Below, piece by piece: positions 30,770 to 40,171 of a DNA stretch of 64,000 nt; position 1 is the first letter of the stretch, and every line of letters begins with the position of its first letter. The notes under the pieces were generated by a model, which saw nothing but the letters and a program-made list of their open reading frames with translations, ran no database searches and had not been told where the DNA came from. The DNA is from Desulfuromonadaceae bacterium. GTDB lineage: Bacteria > Desulfobacterota > Desulfuromonadia > Geobacterales > Pseudopelobacteraceae. The DNA lies in assembly GCA_028687585.1 (NCBI GenBank), contig JAQTZV010000006.1, forward strand, positions 62,001-126,000, in the 5' to 3' direction. Position numbers and translations under genes: made by a program.

Positions 30770-33529
30770 TTACAAAGCAGGGGTAATAATCCGGACATTT
30801 GCGCTGTCAAGCCACCGTTCACATGATTTCCAGGCAGGACCACCGGCAGGGCTTTCCCACTGGGCAGGATTCTGGACAACAAGTGGCATGTCAAGCCGCC
30901 TGACAAGCGTTTTCGATACGGCAATTTCAATTATTCGGGGATCAATATCTTTGACGCAGTGCCAGCGTTGGTGCGGACACTGCCAGTTGCAGCCGTAGCA
31001 CTCCAGTGGCAGGCAAACCACGGTTGTCAGAGGCGAATACGGGAAAAAGCGCCCGAAATGACCACCCCAGAGAATAACAACATGGGGCGTACCTACGGCG
31101 CAGGCTATATGAGAGAGCCCTGTGTCAGCACCGACTGCACATCTACATCGACGGATTACTTCTGCCGATTGGCGCAAAGTTAGAGAACCGCATAGGTTGA
31201 TTACTCTGACCCCCGGAATTTTGAGAGCCTGTTCACTAACCTCATAATCATTTGCCGCACCGATGGCAATTACAGCATATCCCCGCTCTCTGCATATTTT
31301 TTCCAATGCATCCGGATAGCGAGGATATTGTTTTTCTTCATGCCTGCCGGTTACAAAAAGGGCGAGTGTTTTTAACGGGTCCAGTTCCTGCGTTGCAAAA
31401 AACTGCTCTGCAAAGAGGACATCTTCAAAAGTTGTCCAAATTTTGGGAAAGAGTGGCTGCGCAGCAATACCAAGGCTGACAAGTAGATCGCGGTGTCGTT
31501 GCAATTCAGGTTTATATTCACTAGGACTATCAATTAGTTTTGAATATAACGGATTGTCGGCATCTCGCGTTTCGGCACTAATTTCACTAAGATCACCATA
31601 AAAACCGATCTTTTCCAGAGCGCCTGACCCCAGAGTAAAATACTCATTCAACAACTGTCTTGAATAATTTGCATTTATCGCAATATCGGCTTTTACTGCC
31701 TGTATCTGTTGCATAATTGTGTCGCGGTATTGTTCATCGGTGTAGGCACGAAATTGGTTGAAAAGGGAATGATTAAAAGAGATAACCTCATCCACAAAAG
31801 GGGATGCCTCGTACAATTCCGCCACTACATCCTGGCAGCAGACAATGATGTTTGCATCGGGATATCGCTTTTTTAAATATGGTAGAACGGGCATAAAGAG
31901 AACATTGTCACCAATTGTGTCGGTTCGGATGATCAGTATTCGCTTTGGCGAAGATTGAAATTTGCAGTCTTGCGGTAAAGAAGCCACAGTCAGGAGAGGT
32001 ACAATACCACACGACTCAATGGTGTCTACGATTGCTCCATCAGGTACCCATGAGAAGTAGGCCGATAATCTAACTGGAAAGTGTGGAGCCTTTTGAAGCA
32101 AGCGCCAGCGATCCATTCCCCCGGAGTAGCCATAATAGATCTCCTTAAAGTGTAGTTGGCTATCAACAGTATAGGCAAAGTGTTGGAACAGCAATCCAGC
32201 TTGCTCTGTTTCCGAGTTTGTAAAAGGGTTTAAAACCGCAATATCTGACCACTCATTATGATCATTTCTCCTGTATAGTCGCGGAGGTTCGTGTGTCAGC
32301 CATAGGTCTTCCGGGATATAGCGCCATGTTCGAAGCCATTCGGAGCCGGTATAGTTACCATAGCAGGAGCGATTTATGGTAACGAGCCGTGGGCCGACGA
32401 AGAAAGTACAGGTATAAAATGCAGCCGATTTTGTGGGATCAGAAACAAACATGGATCGGCTTGTTATCAGTTGGTCAGCGGTCCAAAGTTCGTCAACATC
32501 AACCTGCCACAACAGGCATTCTTCCGTAATCTTTGGCAGTGGAGCCATCACCATTTCCAATTTTCCACTCCAAAATGTACCGCCAACTTTACGGTAAACA
32601 GTTATGTTGTCCGGAAAATTTCTAGAAAGCCAATCCAGATATTCACTGGTGCCGTCGTTGCTCAAACCACGGCAGTGAAATTCGTCTGTAATCTTACCGC
32701 CGGATGCTACGCTCCATGAAGTATCATGGACAAGATCAGCAACTCCTTCTATGATGTGCCAGTGCCAGCGAAATGGTAGTTGCTTGAAAACATCAATGTG
32801 ATAGCGGATAAACGGCTCTCCATTAAGAACAATTGTAAAAAAGTGTATTGGCAGTTCCTGAGTATTTTTTTTAAAAACAGCATAACCATTTCTAACTCCC
32901 CAATTTTCCTGGAGCAATGAATATGCGGGGTCTTCCATGAGTCTTTGATAGTTGTTGCGGTTTTTAAATCCATTAATATCATCCAGCAGAATATATTCTG
33001 CTCCATACACCTCTTCCAGCTCAGCCATTCCGGTAAACTCCGAGCCATCGATCAGAACCATATCAAACATGGAAATCCCTTGTTCCTGTTTGATTAGCTG
33101 GATGCCATTTTGGTGGGCGCCTGAGTCCCTGACGTAGGCAATATCCTGACGTAGCCATCCGAGTACCCTTTCCAGCGGGAAATAGTTGAGAGCCGATGGA
33201 ATCCATGTATAAAACAGCTCAACTTCTTTTTCTGAAGGGAATCGAGAGACGGGCACAGAGGAAACATTGTAGCAAAAGACATGAGATTCAGATGAGTAGC
33301 GTTGCTGAAGTTGGGCAAAACGTGGTTTTGAAACTTCCATGCAGAACAGCCGGGGATGATGAGGATTGTTTTGCAGCCCAAGGACAAAGGCCTCAGTACT
33401 GCCGCAACCGGCCGATGAACCTATTTCCAATACACTGCTTATCTGAGACTCGGTAGCAAGTTTTTTGATGATATTGTACAATTCGTCACCGCTTATTTCT
33501 GGTGGAATAATCATATCAAGTTCACTCAT
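30770..33529 (-). CDS. Methyltransferase-like / GT-A-like / GT9 heptosyltransferase-type fusion
   Basis: A 919-aa protein. The start is set at MSELDMII because GAGGTG lies 7 bases before this ATG; a longer reading adds 14 residues without such a site. Residues 1-225 contain a class I methyltransferase fold (VLEIGSSAGCGSTEAF, FDMVLIDGSEFTG). Residues 226-510 look like a GT-A glycosyltransferase (HFFTIVLNGEPFI, WQVDVDELW). Residues 530-880 match GT9, the ADP-heptose:LPS transferase family (ILIIRTDTIGDNVLFMPVLPYL near the N-terminus, ADTGLSHIACAVGTPHVVIL near the C-terminus). It precedes flagellin copy 2 on the same strand by about 130 bases and is the only complete glycosyltransferase directly upstream of flagellin. 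It may glycosylate flagellin or build the donor glycan. Confidence 0.82.
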   Translation of the reverse strand: MSELDMIIPPEISGDELYNIIKKLATESQISSVLEIGSSAGCGSTEAFVLGLQNNPHHPRLFCMEVSKPRFAQLQQRYSSESHVFCYNVSSVPVSRFPSEKEVELFYTWIPSALNYFPLERVLGWLRQDIAYVRDSGAHQNGIQLIKQEQGISMFDMVLIDGSEFTGMAELEEVYGAEYILLDDINGFKNRNNYQRLMEDPAYSLLQENWGVRNGYAVFKKNTQELPIHFFTIVLNGEPFIRYHIDVFKQLPFRWHWHIIEGVADLVHDTSWSVASGGKITDEFHCRGLSNDGTSEYLDWLSRNFPDNITVYRKVGGTFWSGKLEMVMAPLPKITEECLLWQVDVDELWTADQLITSRSMFVSDPTKSAAFYTCTFFVGPRLVTINRSCYGNYTGSEWLRTWRYIPEDLWLTHEPPRLYRRNDHNEWSDIAVLNPFTNSETEQAGLLFQHFAYTVDSQLHFKEIYYGYSGGMDRWRLLQKAPHFPVRLSAYFSWVPDGAIVDTIESCGIVPLLTVASLPQDCKFQSSPKRILIIRTDTIGDNVLFMPVLPYLKKRYPDANIIVCCQDVVAELYEASPFVDEVISFNHSLFNQFRAYTDEQYRDTIMQQIQAVKADIAINANYSRQLLNEYFTLGSGALEKIGFYGDLSEISAETRDADNPLYSKLIDSPSEYKPELQRHRDLLVSLGIAAQPLFPKIWTTFEDVLFAEQFFATQELDPLKTLALFVTGRHEEKQYPRYPDALEKICRERGYAVIAIGAANDYEVSEQALKIPGVRVINLCGSLTLRQSAEVIRRCRCAVGADTGLSHIACAVGTPHVVILWGGHFGRFFPYSPLTTVVCLPLECYGCNWQCPHQRWHCVKDIDPRIIEIAVSKTLVRRLDMPLVVQNPAQWESPAGGPAWKSCERWLDSANVRIITPAL

Positions 33530-33659
33530 TGTGATGCACCTCAGTATCGGCAGCATAAAAAATGCCACCATCTCAGTTCAAATATATATTGCGCTTAAAG
33601 CTTTAATCTTCTATCAATACTGCCTAACAACTAATCCTCTTTTTTGAAGCCAGACTCAC

Positions 33660-35561
33660 ATGAACGATCACACCATAACTGCACTCATTGACGTGGCTGA
33701 CCAATACTTCAAAGCTGGCAATCTTTCCAAGGCGGAAGAGCTCTGCCTGCAGGTGCTTGCCAGCCAACCAGACAACGAAGAGGCCCTCTTCATGGCTGGG
33801 ATGATTGCCTTTAATCAGTCCCGTTATGAAGAGGCCTTAGGACTTTTTGAGCGTGCAGCCTTACAAGCTCCATCTATTGCTGCAATTAAAAACAACATCG
33901 GCACGTCACTCAAGCTTCTCAAGCGTTTTGCTGAAGCAACAGACGCTTTCACTAATGCTGTTGAACTGCAATCTGACTATTCTGTCGCCTGGTTTAATCT
34001 TGGTGCAATTGAACTTGAAAGCGGACACATAGACAAAGCCGAAGCGGCTTTCAGTCGCTGCCTTGAATACGACCCTAACCATGCCGAAGCATGTCACATG
34101 ATGGGGAAAATTCTTGCTGACAGGTCAGACTATCATGAGGCACTGGCGCTGTTTAAAAAAGCTGAATCGCTGAACCCCCACTCACCAATCCTTTTTATCA
34201 ATCTTGGCAATCTGCTTAAATTCATGGGGCGTTCAGACGCTGCCATCGACTACTATAACAAAGCAGCAGAGTTGCTTGGTGACGACTCTTCATCCCTATC
34301 CAACAAGTTACTCTGTATGCTTTGTTCAAACTCAAGAACGGCTGAAGAAATATATACAGAGCACAGAAAGTATGGAAAGCTCTTTGCGGATCATCTATTA
34401 GCGCCATCTACGGTGCATCCTAATGACAAATCACTCGACCGTCCGTTAAAAATTGGCTATGTGTCGCGTGATTTCAGAGCCCATCCGGTAGCTTTTTTCA
34501 TCGAACCGATTCTGGCATCGCATGACCGCACCATGTTTTCTGTTCATGTATTTCTTGACCAGCCGCAAACAGACCAGATTACTGCACAGTTACTACAGCA
34601 TGTTGACAATGCATGTATTATCGACGGGATGTCGGATGAAGATGTGGCAGATCTGGTGCGTAAGGACGGAATTGATATCCTCATCGACCTGAGCGGGCAC
34701 ACTGCATACAACCGTTTGCTTGTTTTTGCGCAAAAGCCGGCGCCGGTTCAGGCCACCTGGCTTGGCTACGCAGCTACGACCGGGCTTCTTTCAATCGATT
34801 ACCGGATTACTGATGACAAAGCCGACCCACCCGGAATGACAGAGGCGTATCACTCAGAAAAGCTCTATCGTCTCCCGAACAGCTTTATCTGTTACAGACC
34901 CGCAATAAACGCGCCGGACATCGGTCCACTGCCAGCTCGAAAAAAGCGACGGATTACGTTCGCTGCCTTTAATCATCTTGCAAAACTCACTCCGAAGGCG
35001 GTGGCGGTCTGGAGTGATATTCTAGCGGGAGTCCATGATTCTCATATAATTATTAAAGCTCAGGGACTTCACCACCCAGATATGCAGGAAGATATAAGCG
35101 ACCAGTTTACCCGCCACGGCATACATAAGGAACGGATCGAATTCTTCGGTAAATTCCCCGATATGACAGGTATGTATTCACACCTTGACCTTTTCAATCA
35201 GGTCGATATCTCCCTTGATACATTTCCGTACAACGGTACCACCACCACCTGCGAATCGCTCTGGATGGGAGTGCCGGTCATCACTCTGGCCGGGGATTCT
35301 CACGTGTCGCGAGTGGGCGTAAGCCTCCTGACCAGTGTCGGACTTCAGGATATGGTTGCAACAAACCATGATGATTATGTAGCCCGTGCCGTTACTCTCG
35401 CTGAAAACCTTGATCTGTTGGAGCTATTGCGAGGTAATTTGCGGCATATGATGCGCCGATCACCACTGCTTGACACCGTCGGTTTTACCCGTAACCTTGA
35501 AGCAGCCTATCGTGATATGTGGCAACGGTGGTGTCAAGATCATACGCAACCCTCTCCATAA
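33660..35561 (+). CDS. TPR-OGT protein (GT41, O-GlcNAc transferase/SPINDLY-like)
   Basis: A 633-aa protein. Residues 1-215 are TPR repeats (AGNLSKAEELCLQVLASQPDNEEAL, IKNNIGTSLKLLKRFAEATDAF, LINLGNLLKFMGRS-like). Residues 245-620 are the GT41 catalytic region: IGYVSRDFRAHPVAFFIEPIL, VQATWLGYAATTGL, a YRLPNSFICY stretch, FAAFNHLAKLTP, and the NDP-sugar site FPYNGTTTTCESLWMGVPVITLAGD. GT41 enzymes attach single sugars to Ser/Thr of cytoplasmic proteins, and their TPRs select the protein. That makes this the best candidate in the cluster for placing the first sugar on flagellin; this is inference. The 3' end overlaps the opposing gene by 77 bases. Confidence 0.9.
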   Translation: MNDHTITALIDVADQYFKAGNLSKAEELCLQVLASQPDNEEALFMAGMIAFNQSRYEEALGLFERAALQAPSIAAIKNNIGTSLKLLKRFAEATDAFTNAVELQSDYSVAWFNLGAIELESGHIDKAEAAFSRCLEYDPNHAEACHMMGKILADRSDYHEALALFKKAESLNPHSPILFINLGNLLKFMGRSDAAIDYYNKAAELLGDDSSSLSNKLLCMLCSNSRTAEEIYTEHRKYGKLFADHLLAPSTVHPNDKSLDRPLKIGYVSRDFRAHPVAFFIEPILASHDRTMFSVHVFLDQPQTDQITAQLLQHVDNACIIDGMSDEDVADLVRKDGIDILIDLSGHTAYNRLLVFAQKPAPVQATWLGYAATTGLLSIDYRITDDKADPPGMTEAYHSEKLYRLPNSFICYRPAINAPDIGPLPARKKRRITFAAFNHLAKLTPKAVAVWSDILAGVHDSHIIIKAQGLHHPDMQEDISDQFTRHGIHKERIEFFGKFPDMTGMYSHLDLFNQVDISLDTFPYNGTTTTCESLWMGVPVITLAGDSHVSRVGVSLLTSVGLQDMVATNHDDYVARAVTLAENLDLLELLRGNLRHMMRRSPLLDTVGFTRNLEAAYRDMWQRWCQDHTQPSP

Positions 35562-38205
35562 CTTCTTCCCAGTCGCCTGGCCTACTCTGTCTGAACAGCC
35601 GCATTGTCGGATACCAGGGAGAATCTTCCCGTTTCAGCAGCCAGCGCCAATCCGGCGCAAACGGGAGCAGCAGCCAGACCGGTTTTCCCAGCGCCCCAGC
35701 CAAGTGGGCAACCGCCGTATCAATAGAAATGACCAGATCAAGATTGCTGACAAGTGCCGCCGTTTCACTGAAATCGGTGAGCATGTCAGTGTCGTCACGC
35801 AATCTCATGCATGCAGGTTGTGTGTTTACTTGTTCAGCGTCGGGTCCCAGTTGCAAAGAATGAAAGATAACCCCGGCAACATTAGTCAACAGTGTCATCT
35901 GAGTTAGTGAACAAGAGCGGCGTGGATCCGGTTTCGGTCTGCCGGACCAGCAGAGGCCGACATGAAACGTTTTTTCCCCTCGAATCTGTTCTTTCCACGC
36001 TGCGATTCGTTCCGGAGGCGCAAGCAGATAGGGTGTTGCGTTGGGTATTGAGTTCAGCTCTGTCCTGATAATACCGGGAAGGCTGAGCAATGGAATCTGA
36101 ACATCTGCAGATGGCGGCGTCTCGCCACGTACGATAATTCTGTCAATCCCGGCAAGTCGCTCCAACAGCGTGAGAAGAGATCGGTCGGGTACCTCGAAAA
36201 GTATCCGGCCACCAAAGTGATGAAGAAGTGGAAGATAGCGGGCAAACTGGATGGTGTCTCCGTAGCCCTGCTCTGCGTACACCATGAGGGTTTTTCCAGA
36301 TAAAAAAGAACCCTCCCATCGAGGCATTTCCTGATAGCGTAACGCTATCGGGTCGATTTTGCTGAAGCGTGCTTCAAAATCCAGCCATCCTTTGCGGTAA
36401 TCCCCTGTTAATAATTCCAGGTTTGCCAGGTTCCAACGGGCGGTTGAATGGGCAGGATCAAGCATCAAGGCGCGCTTGAAGCAGTTGAATGCCTCCGGTA
36501 TTTTCCCGATTCCCTGAAAAACCACCCCCAGATTTTGCCAACCCCGTGGAGATTTGCTATCCAGTTCAACAGCATGCAGCATCGTATCCGCTGATTCCTG
36601 ATAGCGACCAGCTTCGAACATAATGTTACCAAGATTTATCAGCGGGTCTGCAAAAGCTGGATCGCGAGCAATCGCCTGAAGCAGGAGTTGTTCTGCCGTT
36701 AATAAATCACCTTCTTGCATTGCCACTACACCCAAGGCGTTGTAAAGTTCCGGTATATCGGCATTCAGGTTTCGAGCTCTTTCCAGCAACATCCATGCTT
36801 CTTCCGTGTTTCCCAACTGCAGGAGCGTTGTTGCCTTGTGATAACATGCCTCAAATGTATCGGTTGTTCCCGCCAAAACTATTTCAGACAGGGCCGCGTG
36901 AATTCTAATGATTACCTCACTCCAGTTGCCGGCTTGAATCTGGCGAAAAAGCCGTACGGACGGATACCACGGGGAGTCCTCACGTTCCAGTAACCAGCGC
37001 CAGTCAGCGGCAAAGGGGAGCATCACCCATGTTGGTCGCTCCAGTGTACCGGCCAGATGTGCTATTGCCGTGTCAATTGTAATAACCAGATCCAGATTCC
37101 GGATCAGCGCCGCAGTATCGGCAAAATCTGATATTTCCTGGCTGAGTATTACAAGAGGAAGGCTTTGAGACAGGGCTGTTACTTCATCGGTTTCGCTGCC
37201 TATCTGAAGTGAAACAAAGGTTACCCCCGCAACGGTTCCCAAGGGCTCTAAAAAATGAAAGGGGCAGGAACGTGCGGGATCGGGAAAAGGTCGTCCGGCC
37301 CAGGCTATGCCGACCCGGAGGCCTGTTTGTGACAGAGTGCGCTGCTGCCAGACTGAAAACAGCGTGCGGTCAAACCGTAATGCAGGGGGAAATGAAAGTA
37401 AGTTTTCAAGCGTTACCCCTAAGACAAAAGGGAGTGAAAGGAGGGGGAGGTGGCAATCGAATGCCGGCAGGACCTCTCCGCAAGCGACGGACATGACGAC
37501 GCCTGGAACCTGATTTATGAGCCGCGTCAACGGAGCTGGGCATTCGCAGATGACCCGGCCGCCTCGCGCGGCAACCATCGGGAGGAAACGCGAGAACATA
37601 ATGACATCGCCGAACGCCTGTTCGGCGTGTATCAGAATCGTGCGGCCGTTCAGCAACTCTCCCTGCCAGCGTGGCTGGGGGAAGTTACGATTGACGGTCG
37701 TATAACCACGCTTTTGCCAGCGCCATTCAAATTCGCGCCATCCTTCACCGTACTGGCCGAGCTGCAAAAGAGCCAATGCTCTATTCCAGTGTGCCTCTGC
37801 AAGCTCGGGATCCAGTGAGAGCGCCTGTTCGCATTGTAAGAGAGCTTCGTTGGGGAAGCCCATAGACTGAAGAACAGTGGCGGCGGTAACATGGCATTCA
37901 GCAAAATCGGGCATTAGCTTTCCCGCCTCGGCATATGCCTTGAGGGCTTCAGGAAAGCGTCGTAATGCCAGCAGAGTATTGCCAAGGTTGTGGTAAATTT
38001 CGCCCCAGAGGGGGTTTGCTGAAAGTGCTCGATGATAGACGGCAACGGCTCCTTCCAGATCCATCTTTCGATACAACAGATCTCCCAGAGCCAGATATGT
38101 TTCGAGCTTATCCGGGTTTAGGCCTATTGCAGAAAGAAGCTGCGCTTCATTGGCAGCTTCGACAGTGCCACCGTTTGGGTATGGAGTTGTGCCAGGCTTG
38201 ATCAT
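35485..38205 (-). CDS. Duplicated TPR-GT9-like protein
   Basis: About 906 aa if started at MIKPGTTPYP. A longer frame from a TTG at 38316 adds 37 residues; neither start has a strong ribosome site. The protein consists of two copies of TPR repeats followed by a GT9-like half. Copy 1 has HAEQAFGDVIMFSRFLP, VGIAWAGRPFPDPARSCP and VITIDTAIAHLAGTLERPTW. Copy 2 has YAEQGYGDTIQFARYLP, VGLCWSGRPKPDPRRSCS and VISIDTAVAHLAGALGKPVW. These IDTAxAHLAG and GxP-W motifs are the sugar-nucleotide region of GT9-type TPR proteins common in Geobacter. It probably adds sugars to a protein-bound glycan, but activity of either half is unproven. The C-terminal 25 codons overlap the TPR-OGT gene tail to tail. Confidence 0.8.
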   Translation of the reverse strand: MIKPGTTPYPNGGTVEAANEAQLLSAIGLNPDKLETYLALGDLLYRKMDLEGAVAVYHRALSANPLWGEIYHNLGNTLLALRRFPEALKAYAEAGKLMPDFAECHVTAATVLQSMGFPNEALLQCEQALSLDPELAEAHWNRALALLQLGQYGEGWREFEWRWQKRGYTTVNRNFPQPRWQGELLNGRTILIHAEQAFGDVIMFSRFLPMVAARGGRVICECPAPLTRLINQVPGVVMSVACGEVLPAFDCHLPLLSLPFVLGVTLENLLSFPPALRFDRTLFSVWQQRTLSQTGLRVGIAWAGRPFPDPARSCPFHFLEPLGTVAGVTFVSLQIGSETDEVTALSQSLPLVILSQEISDFADTAALIRNLDLVITIDTAIAHLAGTLERPTWVMLPFAADWRWLLEREDSPWYPSVRLFRQIQAGNWSEVIIRIHAALSEIVLAGTTDTFEACYHKATTLLQLGNTEEAWMLLERARNLNADIPELYNALGVVAMQEGDLLTAEQLLLQAIARDPAFADPLINLGNIMFEAGRYQESADTMLHAVELDSKSPRGWQNLGVVFQGIGKIPEAFNCFKRALMLDPAHSTARWNLANLELLTGDYRKGWLDFEARFSKIDPIALRYQEMPRWEGSFLSGKTLMVYAEQGYGDTIQFARYLPLLHHFGGRILFEVPDRSLLTLLERLAGIDRIIVRGETPPSADVQIPLLSLPGIIRTELNSIPNATPYLLAPPERIAAWKEQIRGEKTFHVGLCWSGRPKPDPRRSCSLTQMTLLTNVAGVIFHSLQLGPDAEQVNTQPACMRLRDDTDMLTDFSETAALVSNLDLVISIDTAVAHLAGALGKPVWLLLPFAPDWRWLLKREDSPWYPTMRLFRQSRPGDWEEVMERVAYDLDTTVATYHDRLLQGYG

Positions 38206-38410
38206 GTGAACAGTTTCGTTTCTCTTCAAGATATTGCGGCGAATTGCCGATATAGTTGACAGGTGGATATATTGTGATACATCAGCTGTGCGGGACTTGA
38301 GTTGTTGTTTCTCCAATATTCCGAGTTCACTATTGTCTGTGATGGGTATAGTATATGCCCAGCGCTACGTGCGCAACAACAGAAATCCACGCTGTATCCG
38401 GGAGTATGGT

Positions 38411-39598
38411 ATGAATTTGGACACCTCCGCTTTCGACAAGATGTCTTCCGCTCTGGCAACGCAGCAGAGTTCAAAAGCCAGTGTTGCCAATGCGGCACTC
38501 TCCAATGGCCTGACTCTTTACCAGAAGGGTGACTACAAAGGCGCCGCAGCTGCGTTCAGGATGACCACGGCTATGGACCCGACCAATGTGGAAGGCTACA
38601 ATTATCTGGCGCTGGCCGACCAGAAGCTGGGTAAAAACAAAGAGGCTATCAAGGCGTACAAAATATCTCTGAGTCTTGACAGTTATCAAGAAACGATCCA
38701 CGTTAATCTCGCCGGTGTCCAGTCTGCCGATAAAAATTACGGTGAGGCAGAGAAAACGTTGAAGGCCGGGCTCCGTACCAATCCGACCAGCCAGCTCATT
38801 CACTATACGCTTGGCCACGTGCAGCTTCAACTGGGAAAGAACAAAGAAGCCGAGGCATCATTCAAGCAGACGGTGCGTCTTGTCCCTACGGATGGTAATG
38901 CCTACTATGGACTTGCTTCGGCCCTGAACAAGCAGGGGAAGTATTCTGACGCCGTTGTCCAGCTCCAGAAAGCGATGAATCTGAAGAGGGATTTTGCTCC
39001 GGCAATGTCTGAAATGGCAAAAGCCTACATCGGGTTGGGAAAAAATGACAAGGCTCAGGAGATGGTCACCAAACTGCAAAGTTTGAAGACCTCTCAGGCG
39101 GACGGCTTTGCCACTGAACTTCAAGCGCTGCTTCATAAACCGAAAATGACCGGAGTTGATACGACAAAAAGCTCTTTTAATACCGCCTTTGGGCCAACAA
39201 CCCTGCTGGCCATTGATCCTGCAGCGTTTATAGAGCCGGGGGGCAGTAAAGAGATGACTATGACCTTTACTTTTGATTCTGCAATGGATTCAAAATCTGT
39301 CACTAATGTTAATAATTGGAGTATTGGCAGGTCTCAGGGAGTTACTGCAGGGCTTTACGATAATGGCCTCTACCGCCCTACTGATCGATCTGCCTTGATC
39401 ACTATGCCGAGTCGCGTGACCTATAATCCGATCGACCGGTCCGCAACACTCTATTTCAAACTCTATCAGGATGATGCTGTCACTGGTACAATAGACACCA
39501 AACACTTGACTTTCAGCTTCAAGGGGACTGATGTAAACGGTAAGAAGATGGACCCCGCCGCTGACCAGTACAATGGCTCTGCTGCAAAACCATTCTGA
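38411..39598 (+). CDS. TPR protein with a C-terminal Ig-like (SbsA-type) domain
   Basis: 395 aa from MNLDTSAFDKM; GGGAG lies 6 bases before this ATG. Upstream ATGs in frame overlap the opposing gene and are less likely. Residues 30-250 hold six or so TPR motifs (GLTLYQKGDYKGAAAAFRMT, YLALADQKLGKNKEAIKAYK, GLASALNKQGKYSDAVVQL). Residues 295-390 look like a beta-sandwich of the bacterial Ig/SbsA type (MTFTFDSAMDSKSVTNVNNW, YNPIDRSATLYFKL). There is no clear signal peptide. It lies 120 bases before flaF on the same strand. A flagellum-associated role is inferred from position; its function is unknown. Confidence 0.75.
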   Translation: MNLDTSAFDKMSSALATQQSSKASVANAALSNGLTLYQKGDYKGAAAAFRMTTAMDPTNVEGYNYLALADQKLGKNKEAIKAYKISLSLDSYQETIHVNLAGVQSADKNYGEAEKTLKAGLRTNPTSQLIHYTLGHVQLQLGKNKEAEASFKQTVRLVPTDGNAYYGLASALNKQGKYSDAVVQLQKAMNLKRDFAPAMSEMAKAYIGLGKNDKAQEMVTKLQSLKTSQADGFATELQALLHKPKMTGVDTTKSSFNTAFGPTTLLAIDPAAFIEPGGSKEMTMTFTFDSAMDSKSVTNVNNWSIGRSQGVTAGLYDNGLYRPTDRSALITMPSRVTYNPIDRSATLYFKLYQDDAVTGTIDTKHLTFSFKGTDVNGKKMDPAADQYNGSAAKPF

Positions 39599-39725
39599 TT
39601 TTCCTGCGTATTAACATATCGGGGTTGATTTTTACTATGATGCAGTTTATGTTGCGATTCGGAGTATTTTCGCCCATTCAAACCGGTTGCAATAAAAAAA
39701 TAATGCTACACCGAAGGAGATGATG

Positions 39726-40103
39726 ATGCAGGACTCTGTCAATGCGTACACTACGATGCAAAAGCAACATCTGACCGGTAGAGAACTTGAGGCCTCTGTA
39801 TTGAGCAGAGCAGGTCTCATGCTCAAGGTAGTCAAGGACAACTGGAATGCTCCTGATCGCGACGCCAAGCTAAATGAGGCAATAAAATTCAACCAAAAGG
39901 TGTGGAGTTTTTTTCAGGCGGAGCTGTCCGATCCGAGTAACCCTCTTCCAAAAAACCTGCGTGAAGACATTCTTAATCTTAGTCTGTTTCTCGATAAACG
40001 TCTTTTTGAGGTAATGGCCTACCCTGATCCGGAAAAACTGGACATAGTCATAGACATTAATTTTAATATTGCTGCAGGATTGAGAACAAACGCGGGCCAA
40101 TGA
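39726..40103 (+). CDS. flaF: Flagellar regulator FlaF
   Basis: A protein of about 125 aa matching FlaF: QDSVNAYTTMQKQHLTGRELEASVLSRAG at the N-terminus, then NEAIKFNQKVWSFFQAELSD and LREDILNLSLFLDKRLFEVM. Three ATG codons follow one another directly (39720, 39723, 39726). The GAAGGAG site ends at 39719, so the third ATG has the best spacing. In Caulobacter, FlaF is needed for flagellin translation and works with FlbT. Here flbT lies about 12 kb away on the other strand, so the pair brackets the flagellin genes and several glycosyltransferase genes. A strong hairpin terminator follows the stop. Confidence 0.88.
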   Translation: MQDSVNAYTTMQKQHLTGRELEASVLSRAGLMLKVVKDNWNAPDRDAKLNEAIKFNQKVWSFFQAELSDPSNPLPKNLREDILNLSLFLDKRLFEVMAYPDPEKLDIVIDINFNIAAGLRTNAGQ

Positions 40104-40130
40104 AATAATTACCGTTATGCGCAGATAATA

Positions 40131-40163
40131 AAAAACCTTTGAGGCTGTCTCAAAGGCTTTTTT
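40131..40163. terminator. Bidirectional terminator between flaF and ilvA
   Basis: CCTTTGAG (40136-40143) pairs with CTCAAAGG (40149-40156) around a 5-base loop. A-rich sequence precedes it and a T-run follows, so it should end both flaF (plus) and ilvA (minus) transcripts. Confidence 0.9.
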
Positions 40164-40171
40164 ATTATCTG

